From Portulaca oleracea (lineage: Eukaryota; Streptophyta; Magnoliopsida; Caryophyllales; Portulacaceae): DNA of 64,000 nucleotides. The DNA lies in contig CM055887.1 in NCBI GenBank assembly GCA_029582165.1, forward strand, positions 15,423,190 through 15,487,189. The letters are read 5' to 3'. Under the pieces are notes generated by a model. The model saw only the letters and a list, made by a program, of their open reading frames with translations. It searched no databases and was not told the origin of the DNA. Position 1 is the first letter of the stretch, and each line of letters begins with the position of its first letter. A program made the translations under genes and the position numbers. Below, piece after piece: positions 1-12,219 of this stretch.

Positions 1-2076
1 GCATGGGGGAGATTCAAGGGTCTCCAACGGAGGTGTCCATACCACAATCTTGAGGATTGGTTATTATTGCGTCATGTTTATTCCGGATTGAGTAGCTCTT
101 TGCGAGAATCCATCGATCATGCCTCGGGGGGCATGTTCCTTAAGAAGACGGCGGAGGAAGCAAATGTATTTCTTCACGAGTTATCTCAAAACTCTCCTCA
201 TTGGGGAGGCGACCGTGGTCCAAGAGATGGTCCTCCTCTAGAAAGCAATCCTACTATTAAATTTCTCATGAATGCAGTTTTAGAGATGCAACAAAAGTCA
301 GCTTTGGAGGAAACCACGAGGCAAGTAAAGGCAGCTCAAGAAGTGCCTATGCTTATTCCGGATGCCCAAGTTCTTGTATGTGATTTTTGTGGAGGGCCAG
401 ACTCTTTGAAGCGATGTGAAGATTATCAAACCGTGCAAGTCCAAGCCATTTATCCCAACAATAACCTCTCCTATACCAATCAAACCCCCATTCGTCCTCG
501 TGGGAATTACGCCTACAACCAACAAGCTCCAATAAACCAAAACCTACCCCCCGGTTTCCCAAATCAAAATCGCCGCCAATACCACCAAAATCCCGACCAA
601 AATCCTCACCAAGGTCAATTTTCCCAAGCACCAAAACCACTACAACAAGAAACCCTTGACCAAACCCTTCAAAAGTTGGCCTTATCTCAAGAAAAGATAG
701 CCTTATCTCAAGAAAAGATGGCCTTAGATTGAGAAAGAAATCAAACTCGCATCAAGAACCTCGAGTTACTATTGGCTCAATTAGCACAACAATCTCAACC
801 TATCCAATCTTTGCCTAGCCAACCCCAACCAAATCCGAAGGGACAACTTAATGCTATTACATTGAGGAGTGGTAAGGAGATTGATGGCCCTCGGATGGTG
901 GGAGAGGAAGTCTTGGGTGACAAAGAAGGTGATGTGGTGGATGTCTCGGAGGAGGAAGATTTGATGGAGAAGCGGTAAAGTGAGTTAGTCTTGGGTGAGG
1001 AAGTTGAGGGAGTACAAGAGGATGAATTGGGAGAATCTAGCAAGGAAAGAGAGCAGATGGAGAAGAAAGGGAAAGGAAAGATGGTGGAAGAAGAGCCAAT
1101 CCAAACTATTGAGAAACCAAAGCTACCGCCGGTCCCTTTTCCCGAGCGGCTGGCAAAGCCAAAATCCGATGCAAAGTTTTCAAAATTCATTAAGATGCTC
1201 AAGAAGCTTCAAGTGAACATTCCATTTCTTGATGCCATTTCTGAAGTCCCGTCCTTCAAGAAGCATTTGAAGGAGCTTCTCACAAGGAAGAGGAGGATTC
1301 AAGAGAAATGTACGATCCATTTGACAGCGGATTGTAGTGCAATTATCGATAACAAATCATCGGAGAAGTTAGCCGACCCCGGAAGTTTTTCTATTCCATG
1401 CACCATTGGTGATATGCGGATTGGTCGTACCCTTTGCGATCTAGGAGCAAGTGTAAGCGTCATGCCTTATTCGATTTGCAAGAAGTTGAATCTCGATGAT
1501 CTAGCTCCTACAACAATTAACCTACAATTGGTCGACCGTTCTGTGCGAAGACCTTTGGGAATATTGGAAGACATCCCGGTCCAAGTAGGGCGGTTTTTGA
1601 TTTCATGTGACTTTGTGATCTTGGAGATAGAGGAAGACAACAACATCCCTATTATTTTGGGAAGGTCGTTCCTTGCTACGGCGGGAGCAATTATTGATGT
1701 GAATAATGGAAGCATGTCGCTGAATGTCGGGAATGAGAGCATCATTTTTCAATTTGAGGGGTCATTGAAAGGTCCTTCGTATGGGGACTCATGCTATGCT
1801 ATTGATATGATGGAGTTTCTTGTTGATGAGTATATTGAGGACTCCCATTTTCTTAAATCTATTTGCGACGATCCCTTGGGAGCTTGCTTATTGGAGTCCT
1901 TCCAATTTGAGACGGACGGCACCGATATTACTTTCTTCACCAACCTTCTTGACTCTTCACCCGTGCATGAGGAGATTATTATTGATGAGCCTTATATGGA
2001 GTGCATGGAGATTCAAGATGTGATCTACAAAGGTATGTCTTCCTCTCAAATCCAATTCTACTCCTTTAGAGCTTAA
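1..2076 (+). pseudogene. Athila gag (C-terminal part) and aspartic protease
   Basis: One frame runs from base 1 to 2076, with in-frame stops at 730-732 and 976-978. It opens inside the capsid-like gag domain (AWGRFKGLQRRCPYHNLEDW), followed by a degenerate zinc knuckle near 382-420 in which the expected histidine is missing, and a Q/N/P-rich linker. KGQLNAITLRSGKEI near 838-882 is a conserved Athila gag-pol junction motif. The retropepsin-type domain lies around 1330-1760, with the catalytic DLGAS at about 1438-1452 and a downstream IILGRSFL motif. The frame closes just before RT. Gag would form the particle and protease would process the polyprotein. No start codon is visible because the gene enters from the left edge. 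Confidence 0.85.
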
Positions 2077-2085
2077 ACCTTTACC

Positions 2086-3800
2086 CCCTTCCCTCTAATA
2101 TGCTTTCTTGGATGATGAGAAATCTTATCCTGTCATTGTGAATGCGAATTTGAATTGTCCAAGTTGCTTGATTTGCTTAGAAAACATAGGGGTGCATTAG
2201 GTTATAAGATAGAAGATTTGAAAGGTTTGTCCCCTTCCATATGCATGCATTCGATTGACTTGCTAGAAGATGCCAAGCCTACTAGGCAACCCCAACATCG
2301 TTTAAATCCCAACATGCAAGAGGTGGTTAAAAAGGAAGTAGTAAAGTTGCTAGCTGCTGGGATCATCTTCCCCATCGCAAATAGCGAATGGGTAAGCCCG
2401 GTTCAGTGTGTACCCAAGAAGGGTGGAATGACCGTAATTGAAAATGACAAGAAAGAACTAGTTAGTACCTGGACCGTCACCGGTTGGCGGATGTGTATTG
2501 ATTACCGCCAACTAAACAAAGTACCTGGACCGTAACCGGTTGGCGGGTCACTCGTATTTTCGCTTTTTGGATGGGTACTCGGGGTTCTTTCAAGTTCCAA
2601 TCCACCCCTCACACCAAGAAAAAACCACCTTCACTTGCCCATACGGTACATTTGCTTATCGTCGCATGCCATTTGGTTTATGTAATGCCCCTGGGATTTC
2701 AACGTTGTATGATGGCTATTTTTAGCGATTTCATTGAAAAATGCATGGAGGTCTTTATGGATGATTTTTCTGTGTACGGTAATTCTTTTGATGACTGTTT
2801 GCTAAATTTGGAGAAAGTGTTAACTCGTTGTGAGGAAGTGGATCTAGTTTTGAATTGGGAGAAATGCCACTTCATGGTGGAACAAGGTATCGTTTTGGGT
2901 CACTTAATCTCTTCTAAGGGCATCGAAGTGGACATGGCTAAAGTTGAGGTTATAGAGCGCCTACCATCCCCAGTTTCTGTTAAGGGGGTGCATAGCTTCC
3001 TTGGCCATGCCGGCTTTTATCGCCGGTTCGTCAAGGATTTTTCCAAAATTGCTCGACCTCTAACTGATCTTTTGTGCAAAGATGTCCCTTTCTCTTTTAC
3101 TGACGAGTGCCTTGAGTCATTTTATAGGTTGAAGCAGGCTTTGATTTCCGCTCCAGTAGTTCAACCTCCGGATTGGACTCTACCCTTTAAGATCATGGCG
3201 GACGCGAGTAACTTCGTCGTGGGAGCGTGTTTGACCCAAACAGTAGACAAGAAGCCAAGGGTCATCTATTATGCGAGCCATGCGCTTGATAGTGCCCAAA
3301 GGAACTACACCACCACGGAAAAGGAGCTTTTGGCGATCGTTTTTGCGCTCAACAAATTCCGGCAGTACCTTATGTTTTCTAAGGTGGTAGTCTACACGGA
3401 TCATGTCGCTATCAAATACTTGATGGGAAAGAAGGAGACAAAACCGAGGCTTATACGGTGGGTCTTGCTTATGCAAGAATTTGATTTGGAAATCCGCGAC
3501 AAGGCGGGCACGAAGAATGTCGTGGCCGATCACCTCTCGAGGATTCTTGTCGACTTAGAAGACACCCAACCGATTGTAGATGCTTTCCCGGACGAGCGAC
3601 TCTTCGCTATCAACTCTCATCCTTGGTATGCGGATATTGTGAATTATTTGGCAAGCGAAGTGACTCCTCAACACTTGAACCATCATCAAAAGAAGAAATT
3701 TCTCCACGACATGAAGCATTACTTTTGCGATGACCCTTTCCTTTTCCGTCTTTGCAACGACGGGATGTACCGGCGATGTATTCCCGAGAGTGAAGTGTAA
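2086..3800 (+). pseudogene. Athila reverse transcriptase and RNase H
   Basis: The fragments share homology but change frame. The RT N-terminus ([41 protein letters not shown]) runs to about 2520. The conserved part after YRQLNK is deleted and replaced by a copy of a nearby 25-base string. RT resumes at about 2540 ([18 protein letters not shown]) and shifts frame again near 2700. The catalytic FMDDFSVYG is at about 2752-2780. RNase H follows from about 3190 ([31 protein letters not shown]) and ends at ADHLSRI. A TAA stop closes the frame at 3798-3800, where integrase should continue. Confidence 0.87.
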
Positions 3801-4809
3801 TCTGTCTTGACCCATTGTCACGAATTTTCGGTGGGAGGTCATGATGGCTCCCAAAAGACGGCAGCGAGGGTTTTGCAAACCGATTATTGGTGGCCGACTC
3901 TTTTTCGTGACGCCCATTTGCATGTCAAGCAATGTGATAGATGTTAAAGATCCGGAAACATCTCCCGGAAGAATGAAGCACCATTGAACTATATTCTTAA
4001 GGTGGAAGCCTTCGATGTGTGGGGGTTAGACTTCATGGGTCCTTTCCCGTCATCAAGGGGTTTCTAATACATCCTAGTGGCGGTGGACTATATCACAAAG
4101 TGGGTCGAAGCCATACCGTGTGTAAGGTGCGATGGGAAGTCCATTTCGAAATTCTTGAAAAAGACCCTAATTCCCAAGATTTGGCATTCCACGGGTCATC
4201 ATTAGTGACAACGGTTCCCATTTCATTGAAAAGAAGTTCGAGTCTCTCTTGGCGAAGTACGACATCAAGCATAAGAAGGGACTCCCTTACCATCCACAAA
4301 CACAAGGTCAAGTGGAAATCTCAAACCGTGCCATCAAGGAGATCCTAGAGAAGATGGTCAGCTCTTCAAGGAAAGATTGGGCAGAAAAATTAGATGAAGT
4401 TTTGTGGGCATACCGCACCGCTTTCAAGACACCGATCGGTACTACCCCTTACCGTCTTGTCTATGGAAAGGCGTGTCACTTCCCCGTAGAGCTTGAGCAC
4501 AAAACCATGTGGGCAATCAAGAAGTTGAATTTCGATCTCAAGGCGGACGGAGGTAGTCGGTTATTTCAACTAGAAGAACTTGAGGAGCTGAGGCGTCATG
4601 CATATGAGAATAACAAGATCTACAAGGAGAGAACGAAAGCATGGCATGACAAGAGGTTGAACCGACGTGAGTTTGTGGTAGGCGATAGGGTTCTCATCTT
4701 CAACTCAAGGCTGAAGTTATTCTCCGGGAAATTGAGATCAAGATGGTCCAGGCCATTTGAAATTGTGAGAATTCTCCCCGCCGGAGTGGTTGAATTGACA
4801 GATGCATAA
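3801..4809 (+). pseudogene. Athila integrase
   Basis: Immediately after the 3798 stop, the same frame gives the zinc-binding H-H-C-C domain (THCHEFSVGGH ... VKQCDRC) and then another stop (TAA at about 3945). The catalytic core continues in shifted frames ([13 protein letters not shown] at about 4018; [20 protein letters not shown] at about 4290-4350, which carries the core glutamate region). The C-terminal part [20 protein letters not shown] and [18 protein letters not shown] runs to the stop at 4807-4809. The protein would insert the cDNA into the genome. This copy needs at least two frame changes and cannot be active. Confidence 0.85.
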
Positions 4810-6124
4810 GGAAAGTGTTTCAAAGAAAACTCATCAAAGCTCAAACCATACATCATGGGCAAGGAATATGTCGGGACAGCTGTGGCGTACCTCGCGGATT
4901 TTGAAGATTGAAAAGCATCGGGATAGGTCGAGCTAGGACCTACAAAAACAAGCACCCGGGAGAGGTATGAACTACTTCCCCTTCTTTTAGTGTTTTCTTT
5001 CATTTCCTTCCATTTTATTTCCTTTGTTTTAGTTTTTTTCATCTTCCTTTGTTTTATATTATAAAAATTGAAAAAAAAAAGAAGAGAAAAAAAATCAGAA
5101 AAGTCTGAAAAGAAGAAAAAAATCGAGAGCGGTTCTATGAGGGTCGGGGTTTGAAAGTGATTTTGAGTGTTGGAAGAGTGTCCTTGAATGATAATTGAGC
5201 GAGAAAGCAAAGGGAGTGGATGACAAGAGGGTAGATTTTAGGACTTAACATTTTTTTTCCCCCAAGTTTTGAGCCTTGTAGGTACTGTGGATGGGCCGAA
5301 AGGGACCGTGACCACGATCAGGATATGCAAGTTGTTCCCAGTTTTCTCAGGCTGAAATAGACCGTGGCCACGGTGGGTTTCACCGCAGCCACGGTCTCAT
5401 CGCTGCGGTTTCTTGGAAAAATTTTTGTCCCAAAGATCACCGTGACCACGGTTGGTGTTACCGTAGCCACGGTCTCTACCCTGCATTTTTCCCTCTTTTT
5501 CCCCAGCCCGAGCCACACCGTGCCCACTGTCAAATCGACCGTGGCCATGGTGAGTCGAAAACTACGAAATATGTCGGGGGTTCATTCTCATTTTCCCTCA
5601 TTTCTCCTTCATTTCCTTCCATTCCCTCACACTCGAAAACCCTCCTAAAACTCTAAAACCACAAATTCCTTCCAAGATTTGACAAATCCATCACCAATTT
5701 CCTCCATTTCTCCCCAAACCCTTGCGAATCTAACCCTAGCCGTGCACTGCCCTGCTGTTTTCGTCATTTTCGGTTCTCTTCAAGCAATATTCTGGGTTCT
5801 TTGTTCCTTGTGGGGCTCGAAAATAGCAAGATAAGTATTCAAAGTCTTCAACCCAGGTATTCGTTGATTGTTGGTGCATAAATTCTTGTTTTCCTTGCAT
5901 ATTTGGGTTAATTCCTATGCGATTTCTTGAGATTTGGTTGAACGAGTGCGGTTGAACTTGGGGTTGAAACTTTCGTGACTATTTTTGAAGATTGGGAGTG
6001 TTATTGGTGAACTCTTGGTTGGGATTTTGTCGTTGGTAGTGATTTTGTGGTTGCTCGGGATTTTTGGGTGGTGTTTTGTTGTGTTTTGGTGTTGTGGTGG
6101 TTGTTTGTCTTGCAGTTGACTTCA
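4810..6124 (+). other. Non-coding spacer between pol and the second Athila ORF
   Basis: No conserved ORF lies here. The first 300 bases are homopurine and homopyrimidine rich (A-rich at 5060-5125). 5304-5551 holds a cluster of short GC-rich near-palindromes, listed separately. After 5560 the + strand is pyrimidine-rich, like a leader of the second ORF, with AGG at splice-acceptor-like spots (for example CAACCCAGG near 5850). A subgenomic or spliced transcript for ORF2 is possible but unproven. Confidence 0.6.
5304..5551. repeat. Cluster of ACCGTGGCCACGGT-type near-palindromes, internal copy
   Basis: About seven variants of the 14-base palindrome ACCGTGGCCACGGT lie within 250 bases. A perfect copy is at 5361-5374 and degenerate ones are near 5304, 5382, 5440, 5461, 5516 and 5538. 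Several are paired, one with GTGGCCAC or GTGACCAC and the next with GTAGCCAC or GCAGCCAC. The same motif family recurs in the LTR of this element at 9929-10267. Confidence 0.85.
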
Positions 6125-7480
6125 ATGGGTCGAGCAAAACGTGCCCGGACCGAGCCGGAATCGACCCCCGTCCCATCAACCTCTGCTGAGCCTGACAAAA
6201 CCCGATACAAGGGTCAACCGGCCTCGATTATTCAATGCGACCCGAAGATTATACACAAGGCACGGTATGAGCGGCTCATGAAGCGGAAAATCTGTGCTCC
6301 GGACCTCTATCATGAAGAGATGGCTAAGGATGTCTTTTGTAAGCCGAGCATGGACTTTTTCGTTAAAGTCATGGGATGGGAGGTCTTCGCCACAATCAAC
6401 GAACCAATCATCGAGCAACCGGTGCTCGAATTCCTTAGCTCTTTGGTGGTGAAGGAAGACGGCGCACCCAACGCCTCTTTCTCATACATTGTGGCCAAGA
6501 AGGAGGTCGAATGTACGCTCAAAGATCTTTGCAACGCTCTAGGCCTTCCCGAGGACGGCATCTTCTACGACGAGTGCGTCAAATTCAATGAACAAGAAGC
6601 TATGCAAGCACTCACTTGCTGGAAGAGACGTTATCCGAAGATTCGATCACAACGAGCGAAATACTATTGCCCAAGCAACTTTAAGGCCAGAGATTTATGT
6701 AATCTGAGCGTCCGCATATTCCACCGTATCATATCGAACTCCTATTTTGGCCGTGACGCCGGGCGTTCAAGCATCCGGAAAGATTACCTCTTCGTCATCT
6801 ACAATGCAATCAACAATCGCCGGGTCAACACTGCTCATGCATCCTCCATTGTCTTCGAGAAATAAGCCTCGAAACCCGAAACATGACTATTGGTATGGGT
6901 CACATCCTCACCCATTTTCTAAGGAAGCAAGGGTTCGAGTCCTATTTAAGCAAGTGGACTCCCCGGTATTTCCCCAATCCTATCGACGGTGTTCGCTTAC
7001 GAAAGATGGAATTCTTGGAGAAAAACAAGACGCGAACATTTTACCATCACGCAAACGACCCCCATAGCGTCGTGATTCAATTAGGCGATGACAATGCCGA
7101 GCAACGTCTAGATGTCACCGACCAACGCAATTGGTCGTGTGGCCAAACTTTTGGGGATCGTTTTGTGGTGGGTGGTCCCGGGGATCGCGAGGAGGAGGGT
7201 GAAGAAGAAGAAGAAGATGATGATGAGGAAGAAGAAGAAGGGAGTGAACAAGCACAAGGGGACGAGGCCGAGCCGAGTCAACTACGGGACGCCGCTCTTG
7301 AGCGTATCAGCGAGCAACTCCCGGAGCTTCATGATGAGTTTTAAGTACAACGAGAGCTCATCCAAAACCAGCAGATCTTGATCAAAAACTTGCAAGGGTT
7401 GATCGAGATCCAATAGGAGACGCTAGCTAGCATCCAATCGCAACTCCAACCCCGTCCTCCTCCGGGAGAGTCCGCTTGAG
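6125..7480 (+). pseudogene. Second ORF of the Athila element (env position, plant transposon protein domain)
   Basis: The likely start is ATG at 6125 (MGRAKRARTEPE). A basic N-terminus is followed by a roughly 200-residue globular region (residues 40-245; FCKPSMDFFVKVMGWEVF, KDLCNALGLPEDGIFYD) of the type annotated as 'putative plant transposon protein' downstream of Athila pol genes. A stop at 6863-6865 plus a frame change interrupts it. It continues at 6883 (HFLRKQGFESYLSKWTPRYF) and ends in a strongly acidic Glu/Asp tract (about 7195-7245), with further stops at 7342 and 7414. Its role is unknown. It sits where an env-like gene would be, but I see no signal peptide or membrane segment. Confidence 0.72.
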
Positions 7481-9612
7481 GACCGTTTGTAAGCACTCCA
7501 CCCCCCACCCGACCTTTATCAATGTTTCTATTTACTCTATCTTGTGAAGTATAAGTGTGGGGGAGTGCTTCTTCGAGGTTTCGGATGCGATGTCTGGTGG
7601 TTTTGGGTTGTTGATCTCTCGCTTTCATTTGGCATGAGTTAGCATATTTTGGGGTTGTTCGGTTAGGATGCTCGGATTTGCCTTGTCTTGTTTGTCTTTC
7701 ATGTATTGTCGGGTTGTCTTATGGTTGTTTGCTGGTTGTTTTTGTGGGCTGGGCTGTTTGTTTAATCATGTCTCGTTTGTATTTTGGTCATGGATGGTTT
7801 GTAACCGGATATTGTTTGTGATGAATGTAATGAATTGGTTGTCTCGGTTAATGTGTACTGAGTTTCACCCTTGTTTCCCGCCTCAATGAGTGAGATTTGG
7901 GGATAAGGTAAGTCATTGGCAATGTATATATTATTAATAATTTCGTTTTTCATTTTTTTCAGTTTCTTTTCATAGTCTTTTAAGTTAGTTTTTCCTTTCT
8001 TTTGCTTTTGGTCTCGCATGCGAATTCCATAGTTATAAAGTCATCTTTTACTCTAACATTGTTCTAATTCTCTTGAACCACGACTTCGGATCGTTGTTTT
8101 TAACGCTTATGAAGAGCTTGAGGTAATATCTTTCCACCTTACTCTTTTTATGTGAATTCTTATCATGATCCGTCGCATGCTTGGTTTTCTTTTGGGTGGC
8201 GAACCCCTTTGAGTGTTTGTGTTGGGATATCTATTGCTGTTGGAGTCGTGTGGGCTCTGGTTGCCACCATTTCTACTTGCTAGTCGTTTTTGTTTGTTTG
8301 TGTTTTGTAGGTTCTCTACCCTTTTCATGTGACACCTTCCCACAATGAGGACATTGTGGAGTTTTAAGTGTGGGGAGGGGGAGGGTATATTCTGTTTCAA
8401 GGGTAGATCACCTAGTCGTTTTGTTCTTTGTTTCCTTGGTTTTTACTTAAAATTTTAAAAAAATTTGTGTGAAAAAGGAGAAAAAACGGAGTGAAAACCT
8501 TTTCAGTTTTTCTTTTCGTTTTGTTTTTGTTTTGCCTTGTTTCCTGGTTCTCATTATCGAAGTTGAGAAGCCGTTCTTAAACTTCTTTTTAAAAGTAACC
8601 GGTTGGAGCATTTTCGACCCTAACTCGGGTTCTAGTCGAGACTTACCCTTAATAGACTCCCTTCATTAAGTGTCTTGTGAGACCCCCATTCCTTTCTCGT
8701 TTTGTTGGTAACCGGGAGATTATAGGGGCTTGTGTCTGAGTTTGTTTTGTTTCTCGTTTAGCAAAACCAAAAAGTGCAAAAAGAAAGGAAAAGAAAAGAA
8801 AAAAAAACAGCTTTCCCGGGCCACCTACACTTAGCCAACCTACACGGGCCCGATATTCGTGGTACGACATTGGATACCCCTTAGCCCTCCTCCTATATCG
8901 TTTTGCGACGGAGAGGCGATGGAAAAGACCGTATTGGGAGGGTATACCCCTTATATGGGCCGTCCAATTCCCGAAAGTAAGGCTAATACCGACTTTTAAA
9001 AACCAAAAAGGAAAAAAAAAGAAAGAAAAGAAAAGTTTTTGCTTCTAAAAAGAGTGGGGCCTCCCCTTGCATCACCTACGTCCCTCACCAAGCCAAGGGC
9101 GACCAAATGCGAGGGAGGGCAACACTTCTCTTGGTTGTTTCGTTGTTTTTCAAATTCGGACGCGAGTTTTTAGAGTCTTTTGGTTCTCGTTAAAACCCTT
9201 ATTGTGCTTCTGCTGTGGGGTTTCGCTTGTTACAAGGTGTAGGGAGTTGAAAATCTTCAAGATCGACCTTTATCTGAGTTCGGTTTTTGTGAGATGCTCC
9301 TAACGGTTACTTTGGGAGGTTTGATCACGTTTTCTTAGTTTGGATTGCGAGATCTTGTGAATGAAAGCCTTTGCTTTTCGTTCCTTTTTGTTTTCTTCGG
9401 TTTTGTTTTCACTTTCCCTCTCTCCTTTTTCTTTGGCTTTTGTGGGCACAGCCACTACAAACCCTCACAAGTCCATCTCGTCCACCCGGGCTGCCGGGGG
9501 GTTCAAAGGGCTTGGTGCATACGCTAAATGCACCCGTTTCTCTCCCACGACAGAGGAGTTAGTGTTAGTTAGTTGGTTTTTGTTTGTTTTGCTCGGGACG
9601 AACGCAAAAGTT
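7481..9612 (+). other. Long non-coding 3' region of the Athila element
   Basis: No conserved ORF is present. T-rich and poorly conserved sequence alternates with A-rich stretches (8760-8810, 9000-9035). Two internal purine tracts, at 7553-7565 and 8364-8386, share the core AAGTGTGGGG with the terminal PPT. Such long 3' segments between the second ORF and the LTR are usual for Athila. Confidence 0.6.
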
Positions 9613-9626
9613 TAAGTGTGTGGGGG
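9613..9626 (+). promoter_or_regulatory. Polypurine tract of the Athila element
   Basis: TTAAGTGTGTGGGGG directly precedes TGTTTAGACCCGATTTC, which has the TG expected at the start of an LTR. The PPT primes plus-strand cDNA synthesis. Confidence 0.75.
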
Positions 9627-11365
9627 TGTTTAGACCCGATTTCTGTCCAAATACCGCCTAAATCCTTAGGCTTTTAACTTGTTTCGTAGCTTGTTTTGAT
9701 AAGTTTTTATGCGTTTTGGTTATTTTTGTAGTTTCCGAAGTTTTACTCAAAACGATGCTAAATGGGTCAATTTTGCACCAATCTTGGGAATCCCGAGACT
9801 CCCTAAGATTCCCCGAGCCCTGATCGTGTCGAAGGCAGTGGGATTAGAAGGGTCGATCATGTCGAAAGGCAGCGGAAGCGAAAGCAACAGTTGAAGAGCA
9901 CCCCGAAGAATACCTGTGGCCTAGATAGACCGTGGCCACGGTCATGTTGATCGTAGCCACGGTGTGATTGAGCCAAGGCCTAAGGAAGGAGACATTTCCA
10001 CCCGAGATGGACCGTGGTCACGGACAGTCTGACCCTAACCACGGTCAGATCTCCACCCAGCCCAAGGAAGAAGTTGGCCGAACAAGACAGTGGCCACGGT
10101 CTCCCATGACCGTAGCCACGGCGGTGCGAAGGAGCGAAAAGTTGTCAGCCCTAATCGCCCAGACCGTGCCTACGGTGCATGGGTACCGTGCCCACGGCGC
10201 TTCGAAGCGAAGAAGTTTTGCACGCTTACGCGGGGCCGTAGCCGGTCACCTTGACCGTGCCCACGGTCTCCTCTGGGACACTTTTGTCTGTAGTGTAAAA
10301 TGATGAGTTTTGAGTAACAACCTTAATTGCTATTTAATGTATTTAAGTCATTTTAACGGGAGACTATTATCAAGCAGCTTTTGTTTATCTTTTATCATCC
10401 TTTAGCATATACTTTATCACATTTTAAACTTTGGATTAGAGTGATTAGTGAAGATCTTTGCTGAGATTATTGGTTCTTGTATTGGATTCTCTTGAGTTTT
10501 ATTGGAACTTTGAAGATTATTCTCAACTTTGGAACATTGGAGCTTTATTATTCTGGAGTTTTCTTCTTTGTCATCACAATCAATGAGCATTTCTTAACCT
10601 TTCTCTCTCTAATTTATTGTTTATTTATTAATCTCTGTTTTTGTTATTTTTGGTATTGTTGGTATTGTTGATTGTTTATTGTCATCTTGTTCACTCTTTT
10701 AAGCATGAATGAAGTTGTTGATGCCATTATCATGATAGTTAGGATGTTTAGTGGCTAGAACCCTAATGGGTTAGGGAGATATTAAGGGTGTGAATGGGTG
10801 ATTAGGTTTGGGTTAGCAATATTAGTGAGTAACTAGATAGGAAATCAATTTCCCAATCCTATCCTTCCCTCAAGTGGGATGTATTCGGGTGCGAAAGCAT
10901 CCCGAATACATCCAACGCTTGTTGGAAGGTAAGAATTAGGATAGTTAGTATTCTAGCTCGCGAAAGCGTATAGAAACTAACTAGGAAATTTCGTTCCATT
11001 AACTCCCCCTGGTCTATCGATGGACTTTAGGGAAGTTAATCCGGACTATCCTTGAAAGAGGGAGCCCGGTGGGTATTTTTTAACGGAGTTATCATTTGAT
11101 TTCCCCTTCTCGTTACTCTCTTGTTGCGAAACCCATTTCCTCATTCCCGTTTGCATCCCGAAAGTCTCCCAACACCCATTGTCTCACCGTTTTGACCAAA
11201 CTTAGTGTGGTTGTGCTGTTTTTACCCTGAATTCTATCATCCTTTCATGATCGTAAACCTTACCTAGAGTCAAGTAGTTGCAGCTAAGGCCCCTAGCTGC
11301 CTGTGGAAGAACGATAAAAACCGAGGTCTTACAAACCACGTTACATTAATTCCTCGAATTTTTCA
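9627..11365 (+). repeat. 3' LTR of the Athila element
   Basis: It starts with TG right after the PPT. The right end is placed at TTTCA (11361-11365), just before sequence of a different element, giving about 1.74 kb, a normal Athila LTR length. It carries a palindrome cluster at 9929-10267 and AT-rich sequence after 10300. Polyadenylation should occur here, but I cannot place the site. The right border is inferred because the partner LTR is outside the window. Confidence 0.65.
9929..10267. repeat. Cluster of ACCGTGGCCACGGT-type near-palindromes in the LTR
   Basis: About ten variants lie within 340 bases. A perfect ACCGTGGCCACGGT is at 9929-9942, with others near 9950, 10008, 10031, 10086, 10110, 10162, 10184, 10231 and 10252. 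They again occur in pairs, with GTGGCCAC-like and GTAGCCAC-like centres 20-30 bases apart. Confidence 0.85.
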
Positions 11366-12219
11366 CGATGATTGTGAGCAAGGGAAGGAGTTGTTGGTGG
11401 AGCATAAAGATCGAACTTGAACATGCAGGCCCACTCTTCAGGAAGGGGGCACAATTCGTTCCAAGAGAAGCGAAAGACATGGAACTTAGGGTCCTAAAAG
11501 GTCAGGGCCGCTTTAAGGAACCCCCAGTCAATTTTCACTTGCTTGAGGCTCAAAATCAGGGAAAGGTTGTAGTAAGTAAGGAGCCTTTCTCGGGTTTGGT
11601 GAGTGTGTTCATCCATGAGTTGAGTTTCCTTTCGAAGGCCATAATTGCAAGCAAGGGAAGAGGGGTTTGAGAGAGAACAAGATTGGGATGAAGGCTCAAA
11701 ATGATAAAGAAAGCTTTTATAGCCTCGGTTCTGCCAATACACTGTTGCTCAACTGGAGGCAGGGAGATGTACATGGCATCCGGCAACACGCATTCGGATG
11801 AACCACGGTGCCTGGCACCGCGTGTAGGCCGACCGGCCACTACAAAGGGGATGAACTTGTTTTGTGAGTTCACACCCCTACGTGCATGCATCCAGAGGAA
11901 AACAGAAGCGTTTGTGCATGGGTTGCTACATGGGAGTGAGCTTCGTTATCTTCATCACCAGCAGCCGGCATCGGACCCCGATATTGGCCATTTTCGAAGT
12001 TCTGGTCAATGAACTCCCGAGCCGTGATGCCTTCCTTTAACAAGACGCGGATATGGGCATACGCTTGCTGCGCGAAAGGAAGATCCATAAGAATCAAACG
12101 GTGCAAGATAAAAGGTGGTCAAGTATGCAACTTACCGGGTTGGCATCAAAGAACTGCAGTACTTCATGATCATTAGGCACAAGAGGAATAAATCAAAACA
12201 GCATATCTTCTTCCTTCGC

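Larger units (their letters stand above)
1..11365 (+). mobile_element. Athila-lineage Ty3/gypsy retrotransposon, 5' end outside the window
   Basis: The order is gag, aspartic protease, RT, RNase H, integrase, a second ORF, a long non-coding 3' part, PPT and LTR. This is the Athila layout, and the gag tail, the protease core DLGASVSVMP and the [11 protein letters not shown] motif fit that lineage. The 5' LTR, PBS and gag start lie upstream of base 1. Every coding block is broken by stops or frameshifts, so the copy is defective. The right end (TTTCA at 11361-11365) is inferred from the usual TG...CA termini and cannot be checked against a second LTR here. Confidence 0.88.

Noticed and set aside
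5304..5551. Palindrome cluster considered as a CRISPR array
   Set aside because: Repeats are short, variable and unevenly spaced, and the context is a plant retrotransposon.
7195..7245. Acidic tract considered as a separate acidic protein
   Set aside because: It lies in the frame of the Athila second ORF and is its C-terminal tail.
11368..11670. + strand ORF next to the Athila LTR
   Set aside because: No recognised domain. It lies in the non-coding 3' part of the Tat element, opposite minus-strand frames.
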